A stretch of 64,000 nt of DNA from assembly GCA_947499635.1 (NCBI GenBank), contig CANMPD010000005.1, positions 1 to 64,000 on the forward strand. The letters are read 5' to 3'. Below, in pieces: positions 8,274-17,266 of this stretch. Both the position numbers and the translations under genes were made by a program. The stretch's first letter is position 1. Every line of letters begins with the position of its first letter. Source of the DNA: an uncultured Paracoccaceae bacterium (GTDB lineage: Bacteria; Pseudomonadota; Alphaproteobacteria; Rhodobacterales; Rhodobacteraceae). The notes beneath the pieces were generated by a model. The model was not told where the DNA came from, did no database searches, and saw only the letters and a list, made by a program, of their open reading frames with translations.

Positions 8274-9947
8274 TTAATGTCTGGTTGCACGTGGCGCAGT
8301 GTCCAAAAGCATCCGAGTATAGCTGTTCTCTGGTGCGTCATACAAAGCCTCGGCCTCGCGGCATTCGACAATTTCACCCTGCTTCATTACCGCCACGCGA
8401 TCAGACATCTGACGCACGACTGCCAGGTCATGACTGACAAACAACATCGTCAACCCAAGGGAGCGGCGCAGCTCCATCAACAGGGCCAGCATGTCGGCCT
8501 GAATGGAGACATCCAGCGCTGACGTCGGCTCGTCACACAGCAGGAAGCGAGGTCGCACAGACAAAGCGCGCGCAATGCAGATGCGCTGACGCTGACCGCC
8601 CGAAAACTGGTGCGGAAACTTGCGTCCAGCTTCTGCCGCAAGGCCTACACGCTCCAGTAAGGCACCGACCAGCCGAGGAATATCGTGGTGATCCGCAAGG
8701 CCATGGAAGCGGATAGGTTCGGCCAGTATTTGATCAACCCGCATACGACTGTTGAGCGATGAATACGGGTCTTGGAAAACCACCTGAACATCGCGGCGCA
8801 GCGCCTTGCGCGCCGTGCGCGAGCGTACGTCTGTCAAAGGCCCGTGATCGCCATAGGTCACTTCGCCCGAGCTGGGCGGTATAAGACCCGTCATCATCCG
8901 CCCAAGGGTTGATTTACCCGAACCGCTTTCACCGACAAGGCCCAGAACCTCGCCGCGTTTAATGTTGAGGCCCGGGATATCCACGGCACGGAATGTGCCC
9001 GCTTTGCCCCAAAACGACTTTTTCTTGGTTGCAAAGTCTTTCGTCAAAGCACTTGCGGTGACGTAATCACCGCTGCCTTCGTCTTTATGCCCTTGCAGCA
9101 GCCATTGGTCGATTTCGCCGGTTTTCTTTGCCGGATTGCGAAACCTTTCTTCGCGCCGCTCGATGCTGGGGATCGCGGCAATCAGCTCCTTGGTATAACG
9201 CTGGCTGGGCGTCTGGATGACCTGAGCCGTGGGGCCAGTTTCGACCAAAGCGCCGTGGCGCATCACATAGACCCGATCCGCAGTTTCGGCGATGACCCCC
9301 ATATCATGCGTGACCAAAATCACGCCCAAGGACCGCTCCACACAAATGCTTTTGATCAGATCAAGCACCTGTTTTTGAACGGATACATCAAGCGCCGTTG
9401 TCGGCTCATCCGCGATCAGCAGGTCAGGATCACCTGCCATTGCAAGGGCGATCACAACCCGTTGACGCATGCCGCCGGAAAACTCGTGCGGGTATTGATC
9501 CATGCGCCTGGCAGGGTCGGGTATGCCCACGCCGTCCAACCGTTCGATCGCCATTTGGCGGGCCTGTGCAACCCCGACATCCTGAAGCAACGCAATGGAT
9601 TCCGTCAATTGCCCCCCGACCGTCATCAGCGGGTTGAGCGAGGTCATCGGATCCTGAAAAATCATACCAATCCGCCTGCCCCGCAAGCGAGCCATCGCAG
9701 CATCAGACAGATCAACCAGGTTTTCACCACCAAGTTCTATCCGCCCACCTGACACTTGCCCGGGATGGGACAAAAGACCCATAATGGCGTTGCCGACGGT
9801 CGATTTGCCCGCGCCGCTTTCGCCAATAAGCCCGACAATCTCGCCGCGCCGCACCTGCAGGTCAAGGCTATGTACCGCTGTGAAGTCACCCAAGCGATGT
9901 GGGAACGTGATCTTGAGATCTTTGGTTTCACACAGAATATCGATCAT
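8274..9947 (-). CDS. Fused double ATPase of an oligopeptide-type ABC importer (DppD-DppF)
   Basis: A 557-residue protein with two complete ABC ATPase cassettes. The first (about 1-255) has ESGAGKST, FSGGMRQRVVIA and LLIADEPTTALD. The second (about 300-557) has ESGSGKST, FSGGQRQRICIA and LLCDEPTSALD. Each is followed by the C-terminal extension seen in OppD/DppD proteins. GsiA-type fusions have the same plan. It powers import by the permeases encoded upstream, with which it shares an ATGA stop-start overlap. Both nucleotide sites look intact. Confidence 0.93.
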   Translation of the reverse strand: MIDILCETKDLKITFPHRLGDFTAVHSLDLQVRRGEIVGLIGESGAGKSTVGNAIMGLLSHPGQVSGGRIELGGENLVDLSDAAMARLRGRRIGMIFQDPMTSLNPLMTVGGQLTESIALLQDVGVAQARQMAIERLDGVGIPDPARRMDQYPHEFSGGMRQRVVIALAMAGDPDLLIADEPTTALDVSVQKQVLDLIKSICVERSLGVILVTHDMGVIAETADRVYVMRHGALVETGPTAQVIQTPSQRYTKELIAAIPSIERREERFRNPAKKTGEIDQWLLQGHKDEGSGDYVTASALTKDFATKKKSFWGKAGTFRAVDIPGLNIKRGEVLGLVGESGSGKSTLGRMMTGLIPPSSGEVTYGDHGPLTDVRSRTARKALRRDVQVVFQDPYSSLNSRMRVDQILAEPIRFHGLADHHDIPRLVGALLERVGLAAEAGRKFPHQFSGGQRQRICIARALSVRPRFLLCDEPTSALDVSIQADMLALLMELRRSLGLTMLFVSHDLAVVRQMSDRVAVMKQGEIVECREAEALYDAPENSYTRMLLDTAPRATRH

Positions 9948-10846
9948 CTCAGCCTCGGATTCAAATAGTCTCGGACCCAGTCGGCCACGAGGTTAAAAGC
10001 AACCACCATCAGCAGCAGCATGATGCCAGGGAAGATCACGACCCACCAAATACCCGAGAACAGGTATTGGCTGCCGATCTGGATCAGCGCCCCCAGCGAA
10101 GGTTCGGTCAGGGGCGTGCCAAGGCCCAGAAAGGACAGCGTTGCTTCGGTCACAATGGCGACGGCGATTTGCAACATGGCAAGCACCAGAACTGGCCCAA
10201 GAATGTTGGGGGTAATGTGGCGCGCGATAATAGTGAGTGTCGGCAACCCGATGGCACGACAGGCAGTCACGTAGTCCTGATTACGCTGAACCAGTGTCGA
10301 CGCGCGTACGATCCGTGCAAATTGCACCCAGCCCGCTAATCCAATGGCCAAGATCATGATAGGCACGGCGGCTTGCGCAAAGACATCTGCGGGCAGCGAG
10401 GCCTTGAGGATACCATTGAACAACAGAGCAATCAGGATGGGTGGAAATGCAAATTGGATTTCGGCAATACGCATCAGCACCGCATCCGTCATGCCCCCAA
10501 AATACCCCGCAAGCAGGCCAACGGCCATGCCAATGACAACCGACAATGCAACAGCGCCAATGCCAACCAGCAGCGAAATACGTCCGCCATAAAGCATGGC
10601 CGACAATACATCGCGCCCTTGCAGGTCCGTGCCCAACAGAAACCTGTGATCAGCGCCGTCAACCCAAGCAGGTGGCATATTGTTGTCCATGATCGAAATA
10701 GTCGCGGGATCAAAAGGCGTGTGTGGTGCGAATATCGGGGCAAAGGTGCAGCCAATAATCATCAGCACAATGATGATAGCCGAGACAATCGTGACGGGCG
10801 AATTGAGCAATTCGTACCAGAAATCAGAGCGGATTCGGTCAAACAT
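9944..10846 (-). CDS. Oligopeptide-type ABC permease (DppC-like)
   Basis: A 300-residue inner-membrane permease with six predicted membrane segments. The cytoplasmic EAA-type loop (ARIVRASTLVQRNQDYVTA, then GLPTLTIIARHITPN) contacts the ATPase. The N-terminal extension before the first membrane helix is typical of DppC/OppC. I prefer the ATG at 10844-10846 because GGAG lies nine bases upstream; an ATG 15 bases earlier overlaps the DppB stop. It would form a heterodimer with the upstream DppB-like protein. Confidence 0.9.
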   Translation of the reverse strand: MFDRIRSDFWYELLNSPVTIVSAIIIVLMIIGCTFAPIFAPHTPFDPATISIMDNNMPPAWVDGADHRFLLGTDLQGRDVLSAMLYGGRISLLVGIGAVALSVVIGMAVGLLAGYFGGMTDAVLMRIAEIQFAFPPILIALLFNGILKASLPADVFAQAAVPIMILAIGLAGWVQFARIVRASTLVQRNQDYVTACRAIGLPTLTIIARHITPNILGPVLVLAMLQIAVAIVTEATLSFLGLGTPLTEPSLGALIQIGSQYLFSGIWWVVIFPGIMLLLMVVAFNLVADWVRDYLNPRLR

Positions 10847-10847
10847 A

Positions 10848-11816
10848 TCAAAGTGCTCCATGCCGAATGCGCGGGTCGATCAGGACATAGACTCCGTCGA
10901 CTATAAGGTTGGAAATTGTGAACACCAAACCGACAAAGATCAGGTATGCGGCCAGCAGGGGGATGTCGCTTTGACCGATGGCATGCAACAAAAGCGATCC
11001 CATGCCTGGCCATTGAAAGACCAGCTCTGTGATGATCGAAAACGCAAAGAGCGAGCTAAGCTGCAAACCGACCGCGGTGACAACAGGCACCAGCGTGTTT
11101 TTCAGCGCATGGCCAAAATAGACTCTTTTACCGGGCAGCCCGCGCGCCCATGCAAAGCGGATGTAATCCGTGCGTAACACCTCCAGCATTTCGGCGCGGA
11201 TCAGGCGCAGGATCACACCAAGCTGGAACAGGCAAAGGACAGCGGCCGGCATCAATGCATGACTGAGCCCGTTCCATGTGAACAGGCTGGAGCGCAGCCC
11301 GAACACTGTCGCCAGATCGCCGCGACCAAAAGAAGGCAACCAGTTTAGCCAGACCGAGAACACGAGGATCAGAAGGATACCCAGTAAAAACGAAGGGATC
11401 GACACACCGATGATAGAAATCGTCATGATCGTTTGGGCAATCCCTCCCTTGCGTCGAATACCAGTGTAGATTCCAGCGGGTATGGCCAGCAGCAGCGAGA
11501 ACACGCCGGACAACAGCACAAGCTCAACGGTTGCGGGTAGTCTGTCGGCGATCATTTCGCTTACGTCGCGATTAAAGCTGTAAGAAATTCCGAAATCCCC
11601 TTGCACCGCATTCATCACGTAGCGGGCATACTGCACAAGGATCGGGTCGTTCAAACCAAGGCTTTCACGCAGCGCCTCGCGGTCTTCTACAGTCGTTTCT
11701 TGTCCGACAAGAGACAGAACAGGGTCACCAACGAATTGAAACACAAGGAAACCGACAAGGGCAACGCAGAGCATGACAACCGTGGCCTGAAACAATCGGG
11801 CCAACAAAAAGTACAT
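10848..11816 (-). CDS. Oligopeptide-type ABC permease (DppB-like)
   Basis: A 322-residue permease with six membrane segments. The DppB/OppB signature is the N-terminal helix followed by a long periplasmic loop (GDPVLSLVGQETTVEDREAL), with a cytoplasmic coupling loop containing RLIRAEMLEVLRTDYIRFA. A GGA ribosome site precedes the ATG. It is separated from the binding-protein gene by 71 bases containing a hairpin (11854-11876). It would make the DppBC-type channel with the next gene. Confidence 0.9.
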   Translation of the reverse strand: MYFLLARLFQATVVMLCVALVGFLVFQFVGDPVLSLVGQETTVEDREALRESLGLNDPILVQYARYVMNAVQGDFGISYSFNRDVSEMIADRLPATVELVLLSGVFSLLLAIPAGIYTGIRRKGGIAQTIMTISIIGVSIPSFLLGILLILVFSVWLNWLPSFGRGDLATVFGLRSSLFTWNGLSHALMPAAVLCLFQLGVILRLIRAEMLEVLRTDYIRFAWARGLPGKRVYFGHALKNTLVPVVTAVGLQLSSLFAFSIITELVFQWPGMGSLLLHAIGQSDIPLLAAYLIFVGLVFTISNLIVDGVYVLIDPRIRHGAL

Positions 11817-11853
11817 TTCAGTTTTCCATTTGATAGGAGATAATTTGGAGGAT

Positions 11854-11876
11854 GCAGCCCGATTTTACCGGGCCGC
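11854..11876 (-). terminator. Hairpin between binding protein and permease genes
   Basis: GCAGCCCG and CGGGCCGC (one G-T pair) flank a 7-base loop on the minus-strand transcript, just after the binding-protein stop. There is no T-run, so this is more likely a processing or stabilising hairpin that raises binding-protein mRNA relative to the permeases. Confidence 0.45.
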
Positions 11877-11887
11877 AAAACCAAGAC

Positions 11888-13468
11888 TTAGTTGACGTTG
11901 AAATATTCCAGCGGGAATTCAAACGTCGGGTGCTGCACAACATCGATATTCTCGGCAGCGCCCCAGACCAGTTGCTGCACATGCAGCGGGACAAGGCAGA
12001 CATCTTCGACCATGAGCGCCATTGCATCTTGCAGCATCTTTTCACGTGCCGCAGCATCCATCGTCACCGCAGCTTCTGCTGCCAGTGCGTCCGCTTCGGG
12101 TACCGAGCAGCCCGAGATATTCCAGGCACCGACGCCATTCTCCAGATCACGCGTGCCCAGCACGTTTTGGAAAACGTTCAGGCTGTCCATGGTCGACGGT
12201 GTCCAGCTGAGCAGGAAAAACGACGTGCCGAAATCAGGCGCAACTACTTTGGGAAAGAACTGAGCTTTGGGCTGGGCAATCAGATTTACCGTGATACCGA
12301 TCCGTGCCAGCAGGCTGACCGTTGCCTGACAAATCTGTCCATCGTTCACATAGCGGTCCGTCGAGCAATCCATCGTCAGCTCGAACCCGTCAGGGTAGCC
12401 TGCCTCAGTAAGCAGCGACTTGGCCGTTTCCACATTGTATTCCAGCCGCGTCAGATCGGGGTTGTAGCCGTTCACCTTTTCCATGACGTATTGGGTGGCC
12501 AGCGTGGCCTGACCCTGCATAACGCGGTCGATGATTGCCTGTGCATCCACCGCATGGGCAATGGCCTGACGGACGCGCAGATCAAGGAACGGATTCCCCT
12601 CAACAGGGCTTTCGATGATTTGATCGCGCCATTGGTCCATGCCGATGTACATCGTGCGCGCCTCGGCGCTGGAGACGACTTTGACGCCCTCACCGGCCTC
12701 AATGCGTGCGATGTCCTGCAAGGGCAGTGGCATCACCAGATCAACTTCACCAGACAACAGCGCCGATACAAGCGTCGCTGCGTTGTTGATGGGCGTGAAG
12801 ACAACTTCGGTCACATTGCCGCTCTCGCCCCAATAGCCATCAAAAGCGGTCAATGTCGTCTTTTCGCCCTGCGCACGGGACATGACGGAAAATGGACCTG
12901 TGCCGTTGGCGTTGGTCGCGCTGAATGCCTTTTCTTCGGTCTGCAGGTTGATTGGCTCTGCCGCGCCGTTTGCCTCAGCCCATTGTTTATCGAGGATCAT
13001 CAGATCCAGCAGATCGTTCAGCAGGATCGGGTTCGGTGCTTTGGTTACGATTTCGACGGTCATGTCGTCGACTGCGCGATAGCTTTCAACAGAGGCCAGC
13101 ACGTGTTTGAAGTTCGAGGTTTCAGACAAGGCACGGTCCATGCTGAAAATCACATCATCGGCGGCAAAAGCAGACCCGTCATGAAACGTCACACCATCGC
13201 GCAACTTAAAGCGCCATGTGGTCGCATCGAGCTGTTCCCAGCTTTCTGCCAACTGACCTGTAATCTCAAAGGTTCTGTCACGCGCAACAAGCCCTTCGTA
13301 AATGTTGGCCAGAAAGTAGTTGGTAAAGCTTTCGTTGTGGCTGTGCGGATCAAGGCTGGTTGCATCACTCTGCGACGCCAGACGCAGGGTTTCTGCTTGA
13401 GCTGGTGCAACCAACGCGCTCGAAAGAACCAAAGCCGTAGAAAGAGGCGCTAGATAAGTTTTTAGCAT
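11888..13468 (-). CDS. Oligopeptide-type ABC substrate-binding protein (family 5)
   Basis: A 526-residue periplasmic protein of the SBP_bac_5 family (DppA/OppA/NikA type). A Sec signal peptide of about 25 residues ends at APAQA. The domain opens with LRLASQSDATSLDPH and contains the family block LAESWEQLDATTWRFKLRDGVTFHDG near residues 75-100. Ligands in the family include di- and oligopeptides, opines, nickel and glutathione. Neighbouring dehydrogenases and the amidohydrolase remnant suggest a catabolic substrate. It is first in its operon, with a LysR-type site in the upstream gap. Confidence 0.92.
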   Translation of the reverse strand: MLKTYLAPLSTALVLSSALVAPAQAETLRLASQSDATSLDPHSHNESFTNYFLANIYEGLVARDRTFEITGQLAESWEQLDATTWRFKLRDGVTFHDGSAFAADDVIFSMDRALSETSNFKHVLASVESYRAVDDMTVEIVTKAPNPILLNDLLDLMILDKQWAEANGAAEPINLQTEEKAFSATNANGTGPFSVMSRAQGEKTTLTAFDGYWGESGNVTEVVFTPINNAATLVSALLSGEVDLVMPLPLQDIARIEAGEGVKVVSSAEARTMYIGMDQWRDQIIESPVEGNPFLDLRVRQAIAHAVDAQAIIDRVMQGQATLATQYVMEKVNGYNPDLTRLEYNVETAKSLLTEAGYPDGFELTMDCSTDRYVNDGQICQATVSLLARIGITVNLIAQPKAQFFPKVVAPDFGTSFFLLSWTPSTMDSLNVFQNVLGTRDLENGVGAWNISGCSVPEADALAAEAAVTMDAAAREKMLQDAMALMVEDVCLVPLHVQQLVWGAAENIDVVQHPTFEFPLEYFNVN

Positions 13469-13550
13469 TTTTTTACCCTGTTGAGATTTTTGATTCCCAT
13501 CAGGCTACAGCCAAAGTGATTGCGCTAGAATTGCAGCAAATAAAAATATC

Positions 13551-13567
13551 GTTGCGTTTCACGCAAC
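13551..13567. promoter_or_regulatory. LysR-type inverted repeat upstream of the importer operon
   Basis: GTTGCG and CGCAAC separated by five bases form a T-N11-A style site about 85 bases before the binding-protein start and directly beside the 3' end of the LysR gene. Size and position fit a LysR activation site. Binding by the adjacent regulator is inferred. Confidence 0.5.
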
Positions 13568-13568
13568 A

Positions 13569-14486
13569 TTAATTTTCTATTTGAAAGGCGACCATTGACC
13601 GGGTGATATGGTCGACCAGTCGCGCGGCCCCTTCAGGCAAGCGTCTCCCGTTACGCGTAAATACCGAGGCTTCTCCCTTGCTTAGTTCCGGCACCGCTAG
13701 GCGTTTTGTAATGATTGTCCTGTCGGAAATTTCGCGTGTCACGACAAAAGCGGGCAGTACTGTTACGCCAAGCCCTTCGCGCACAAAATTTCGCAGCACA
13801 GCCAAAGAATTGGAATGAACAAGGGCGCGCAACCTCACACCATGGGCATTTTCGGCGACAGCGATCAAATCCCCCACACCAAAACCCGATTTCAGCAAGG
13901 CACAAGGCAAAGCTTCGAGTTGCGACATCGTGATCGGTTCAATCAAGTTGGCCCATTGCGCAGTGGGGCTGACCAGCAATTCCAGTGGTTGTTTGGCTTG
14001 CGCTGCGACGCGAATAGCGCGTTCTTTGCCCACATTATAGGCGAGACCAATGTGAGCGCGGTCCGTTCGAACCGCATGTAGAACCTGCTCTGTTGATCCG
14101 CTCAGCAAATCGTAAGTAAATCCAGGAAACACCTTGCTATAAGATTTGATTGCGTTGCCCACGAAATCACTGATGAAGCCGTCGCCCACCGCAATCACCA
14201 ATTCACCGCGCCGCATACCTTTGAGCTCGTCAAGCTGTGAAAGTAACGCTTCCTGTTCGCCTTGTTGATGTTTCAAGTAAGTTTGCAGGATCATTCCCGC
14301 TTCGGTCGGGCGCACCCCTTTTCTGCCCCGTTCAATCAACGCTGCGCCCAGTGACGTTTCAAGTGCCTTGATCTGGCGGCTAATTGTCGAAGGTTCAACG
14401 CCCAACCGCTCTGATGCCGACCTTATTGATCCCTCTTCGCAGGCTATGAGGAATGAGGCTGACTGAACTGTATCGATCTTAGACAA
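13569..14486 (-). CDS. LysR-family transcriptional regulator
   Basis: A 305-residue LysR protein. The N-terminal winged helix-turn-helix (SASERLGVEPSTISRQIKALE, shown from residue 23) has unusual Glu-Pro in place of the common Gln-Pro. An effector domain follows from about residue 95 (GELVIAVGDGF). The start is a TTG at 14484-14486; no ATG lies nearby upstream. It is transcribed in the same direction as the importer operon and ends 100 bases before it, a less common tandem layout for LysR regulators. It probably controls that operon through the repeat at 13551-13567. Confidence 0.88.
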   Translation of the reverse strand: MSKIDTVQSASFLIACEEGSIRSASERLGVEPSTISRQIKALETSLGAALIERGRKGVRPTEAGMILQTYLKHQQGEQEALLSQLDELKGMRRGELVIAVGDGFISDFVGNAIKSYSKVFPGFTYDLLSGSTEQVLHAVRTDRAHIGLAYNVGKERAIRVAAQAKQPLELLVSPTAQWANLIEPITMSQLEALPCALLKSGFGVGDLIAVAENAHGVRLRALVHSNSLAVLRNFVREGLGVTVLPAFVVTREISDRTIITKRLAVPELSKGEASVFTRNGRRLPEGAARLVDHITRSMVAFQIEN

Positions 14487-14724
14487 ATGAGGTCCCTCGT
14501 TGTTGCCAGATGGTTCTACACCACTCCAGAGGGATGCCTCTTATCTGCTATTTAGTCCAGATCACCGATGGCGAGGATCTTGCTTGCACATGCTGGTGCA
14601 GGGTTTTCTGGTCGTCTTGCGCACAGCATTGGTTACCGTGATCCGTACGGTGAATACAAATGGCCCCAAACCATCCCGAAAATTCCTTAGCGTAGGATTC
14701 CGCCCCCATTCACAACTGGCGCCA

Positions 14725-15222
14725 TTAATGATTATGCCCTGCATGGCTGTGTTGTGTCGCGCCTGCGGCTTCGACTTGAACCATCATTTCGATTTCTCCT
14801 GCCGCAAATTCGATGTGCAGTGCAAATTCATCCCCTTGATGTAGATGCTCTGAAACGCCGCTGAGCTGGAAGGCAACGCCGTTTGGAGCAAGGGTCATAT
14901 GCGCACCAGCGGCAATGGGTAGCTTGGGCAATGGTTCATAGTGACCGTGGCCGTCTTTGAGTTCAAAGCCAACCAATTCGACTTTGGCTGCTATATGCGC
15001 GTGGGCGCCAAGCAGGGTGACAGTCTCGTGACCTTCGTTTTCGATTTCCATGAACACCAGAACATCGCCGCCTTCTGAGGCTGGCGCCCATGCGTGCAGC
15101 AGGTGTACTTCGCCAAGTTCGGCGAGGTGGCTGCCTTGTTCGGCGTGCTCTTCGTGTTTGTGATCATCTGCATAGACCGCTGTTGTCGAAAGTAAAAAAG
15201 CGGCGAGATAGGCGATGCGCAT
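14725..15222 (-). CDS. PCu(A)C-like periplasmic metal-binding protein
   Basis: A 165-residue secreted protein with an 18-residue signal peptide (ending VYA). A His-rich stretch follows (DDHKHEEHAEQGSH), then a PCu(A)C/DUF461 fold (HLLHAWAPAS, MEIENEGHETVTLLGA, HMTLAPNGVAF), and a second His cluster ends the protein (QHSHAGHNH). PCu(A)C proteins deliver Cu(I) to cytochrome oxidase, but the His-rich ends suggest Zn or broader metal binding. The Met-rich copper motif is not fully kept. AGGAG precedes the ATG. It follows the FtsX-type permease by 9 bases and ends the metal transport operon. Confidence 0.8.
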   Translation of the reverse strand: MRIAYLAAFLLSTTAVYADDHKHEEHAEQGSHLAELGEVHLLHAWAPASEGGDVLVFMEIENEGHETVTLLGAHAHIAAKVELVGFELKDGHGHYEPLPKLPIAAGAHMTLAPNGVAFQLSGVSEHLHQGDEFALHIEFAAGEIEMMVQVEAAGATQHSHAGHNH

Positions 15223-15231
15223 GGAAAACTC

Positions 15232-16545
15232 CTAGGTGCGTAAATCTTCGGTAATTGGACGTCGGCTGGCAGCATAGGCCGGAATAAACGACAGAATTGC
15301 GACAAAGCTGACAAAACCTGCCACTATATGGAGCTCAGGCCAGCCAAGATGGGCCGTGACGAGGACATTGGTGCGTTGCGTGATCATCGCTGACAAGATG
15401 GCGGTTGCGCCGATCCCCAGCACAAGGCCAATTCCCGCGCCGATCACGATCAAGACGGTCGCAAAACCCCAGTTTAGGGCTAAAATAAATCGTCTTGGTG
15501 CACCTAATGCGCGCAACAAGGCAAGGCGGCGGGACAAGAGCTTAGACAGCATCGCCAAACCAGACAGCACAGCGATGGCAACTAGAACTTGGGTCGTTAC
15601 CGCCAGAACAGACATCAGTTGGCGAATGTCGCCCATCAATGCGTGGAGTTGTGCCAAGACGCTGCCAGGGAAAAAGGCCATCGTGTTTGGGTCCGTGTTG
15701 AATTCGGACTGTAGGGCATAATTGGCCCACAAGGCCTCTGCGCGGACTAAAACAGCTGGGGTTCCGGGGAAGTGCTCGGGTGCAAAGGGAGCACCCAAGG
15801 TGCCGTCCCAGTCTGACCCATGTCCGTTTGGCAAATTATGCACGTCCCAAACGGATTCAACAGGCACCAAAATGGCCTTGTCCCAAGGCGAGCCGGTTGC
15901 GGGCAATGTCCCGACGATTTCATATTCAAACCCATGTTCGTCCACGGCCCCTGCAGAGCCGTCACCGTGCACGGGCGCAATTTTATCGCCGATGCTTAGA
16001 TCGACGGCAGCGCCTGCGATGGCCTCGTCTATTGTGGCGAACATGCGCCCCGTGCTGAGGCCATCACCGAGGTGTTCAATAAAGGCGTCCGTAGTGCCAA
16101 CAACAGGCGCGCCGTTCCAACTGTCGCCAAAGGCAAGAGGTGCCGCGAGAGAGACCAATTCGTGGGTGGCGATTTTGATGTAGGTGTCCCCGTCGACCAA
16201 CGCCAGCGCAGAGGGCTGCAGGTAGACGGCGGCCAACATCGCAGTGATCTCACTGCCAGGTGCCGCCACCACAAGGTCGAATTTTTCAGCCGCGCGGGCG
16301 GTTCCTGCCCGTAACCCGCGTTCTTGCGCGATTAGGCTGGCGCTAATGGCGACCGAGGTTGCGATAAGGGCCATAAACGTTAGGCTGATCATTCGGTGAC
16401 GACGCAGCAATCCAACAAGCAGGGGTGTGATGCGATATCCGCGCAGGCATATCAACCCGGCGATAAAAAGCGGGGCGAGAAGGGCGAGGAACACCAGTAG
16501 ATCCTGCATCCATATTGGCAATGCAAACCAGAATGTTTCAAACAT
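15232..16545 (-). CDS. FtsX-type ABC transporter permease
   Basis: A 437-residue membrane protein. Two N-terminal membrane segments (about 15-85) lead into a large periplasmic domain (about 95-300). Three C-terminal segments (about 310-430) carry the FtsX signature (LSRRLALLRALGAPRRFILALN). This is the MacB/LolC/FtsX plan, which usually acts as a mechanotransducer or extractor rather than a channel. The start overlaps the ATPase gene by 8 bases. The His-rich periplasmic neighbour suggests a role in metal delivery or homeostasis. Confidence 0.85.
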   Translation of the reverse strand: MFETFWFALPIWMQDLLVFLALLAPLFIAGLICLRGYRITPLLVGLLRRHRMISLTFMALIATSVAISASLIAQERGLRAGTARAAEKFDLVVAAPGSEITAMLAAVYLQPSALALVDGDTYIKIATHELVSLAAPLAFGDSWNGAPVVGTTDAFIEHLGDGLSTGRMFATIDEAIAGAAVDLSIGDKIAPVHGDGSAGAVDEHGFEYEIVGTLPATGSPWDKAILVPVESVWDVHNLPNGHGSDWDGTLGAPFAPEHFPGTPAVLVRAEALWANYALQSEFNTDPNTMAFFPGSVLAQLHALMGDIRQLMSVLAVTTQVLVAIAVLSGLAMLSKLLSRRLALLRALGAPRRFILALNWGFATVLIVIGAGIGLVLGIGATAILSAMITQRTNVLVTAHLGWPELHIVAGFVSFVAILSFIPAYAASRRPITEDLRT

Positions 16546-17266
16546 CGTTGTCGCCTCTCGTGTCGCGATGTCGGCCTGTGTCCGCGCTTATGCAACCCTC
16601 TTGGATGGTGATTACACGGTCTGCGGCGGCCAGAAGAGCTTGGTCATGCGACACGCAGATTAGGGTTCGGCCGTCGTGTTTGGCTCGCCGTGTCAGATCA
16701 GCAATCAACCGGTCTGCGGTCTCGCGATCCAGGCTTGCTGTGGGTTCGTCCGCCAAAATCACCTGCGGATCCGCAGCAAGAGCACGGGCAACGGCGATGC
16801 GTTGGCGTTCCCCGCCTGAATAGCTGTCGACATAGGGGCGGTCGTGATCTTTTATACCTAAATCATGCAACAATTGGCGGGCCCGAGCCGCGATGTTCGT
16901 CCGGGTATGGGGTCGATTATACAGCGCAGCGAGGCTGCTGTTTTGTGCGGCAGAGAGCTCTTCGAACAATAGGTGATCTTGGAAGATAATGCCCAAGCTG
17001 TCGCGACGAAACTGCGTGCGGGCGTTGTCTGACATCTGCGCCAGATCAGCGTCACCCCATGCAAGTGTGCCGCTTGATACGGGTATAATGCCGGCAATTG
17101 CAAATAACAGGGTGGATTTACCGGCCCCTGAAGGACCTTTGATCGCGAGGCTTTCGCCTGCTGCAACATGTAGGTGGTCGATACTTAACAGGCAACGCCC
17201 CTCAGGGCTGCGAAGAGTGAGGTCTTTGACATACAGATCTGGGACAGGCACGCTAGGCAACTTCAA
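16538..17266 (-). CDS. ABC transporter ATPase (MacB/LolD type)
   Basis: A 242-residue ATPase with Walker A GPSGAGKST (about residue 40), signature YSGGERQRIAVARAL (about 150), Walker B VILADEPTASLD and the switch His in CVSHDQ. Length and sequence place it with the LolD/MacB group that pairs with FtsX-type permeases, here the next gene. It overlaps the upstream thioredoxin-sized protein gene by 14 bases and the permease gene by 8, so the three are translationally coupled. Confidence 0.92.
   Translation of the reverse strand: MKLPSVPVPDLYVKDLTLRSPEGRCLLSIDHLHVAAGESLAIKGPSGAGKSTLLFAIAGIIPVSSGTLAWGDADLAQMSDNARTQFRRDSLGIIFQDHLLFEELSAAQNSSLAALYNRPHTRTNIAARARQLLHDLGIKDHDRPYVDSYSGGERQRIAVARALAADPQVILADEPTASLDRETADRLIADLTRRAKHDGRTLICVSHDQALLAAADRVITIQEGCISADTGRHRDTRGDNDV

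Noticed and set aside
11852-13453. 533-codon plus-strand open frame
   Set aside because: It mirrors the binding-protein gene of the peptide importer; its composition (Arg, His, Cys rich) is that of an antisense frame.
11888-13468. Nickel importer (NikA) assignment for the family 5 binding protein
   Set aside because: No nickel enzyme or NikR-like gene is nearby, and the neighbouring dehydrogenases favour an organic ligand.
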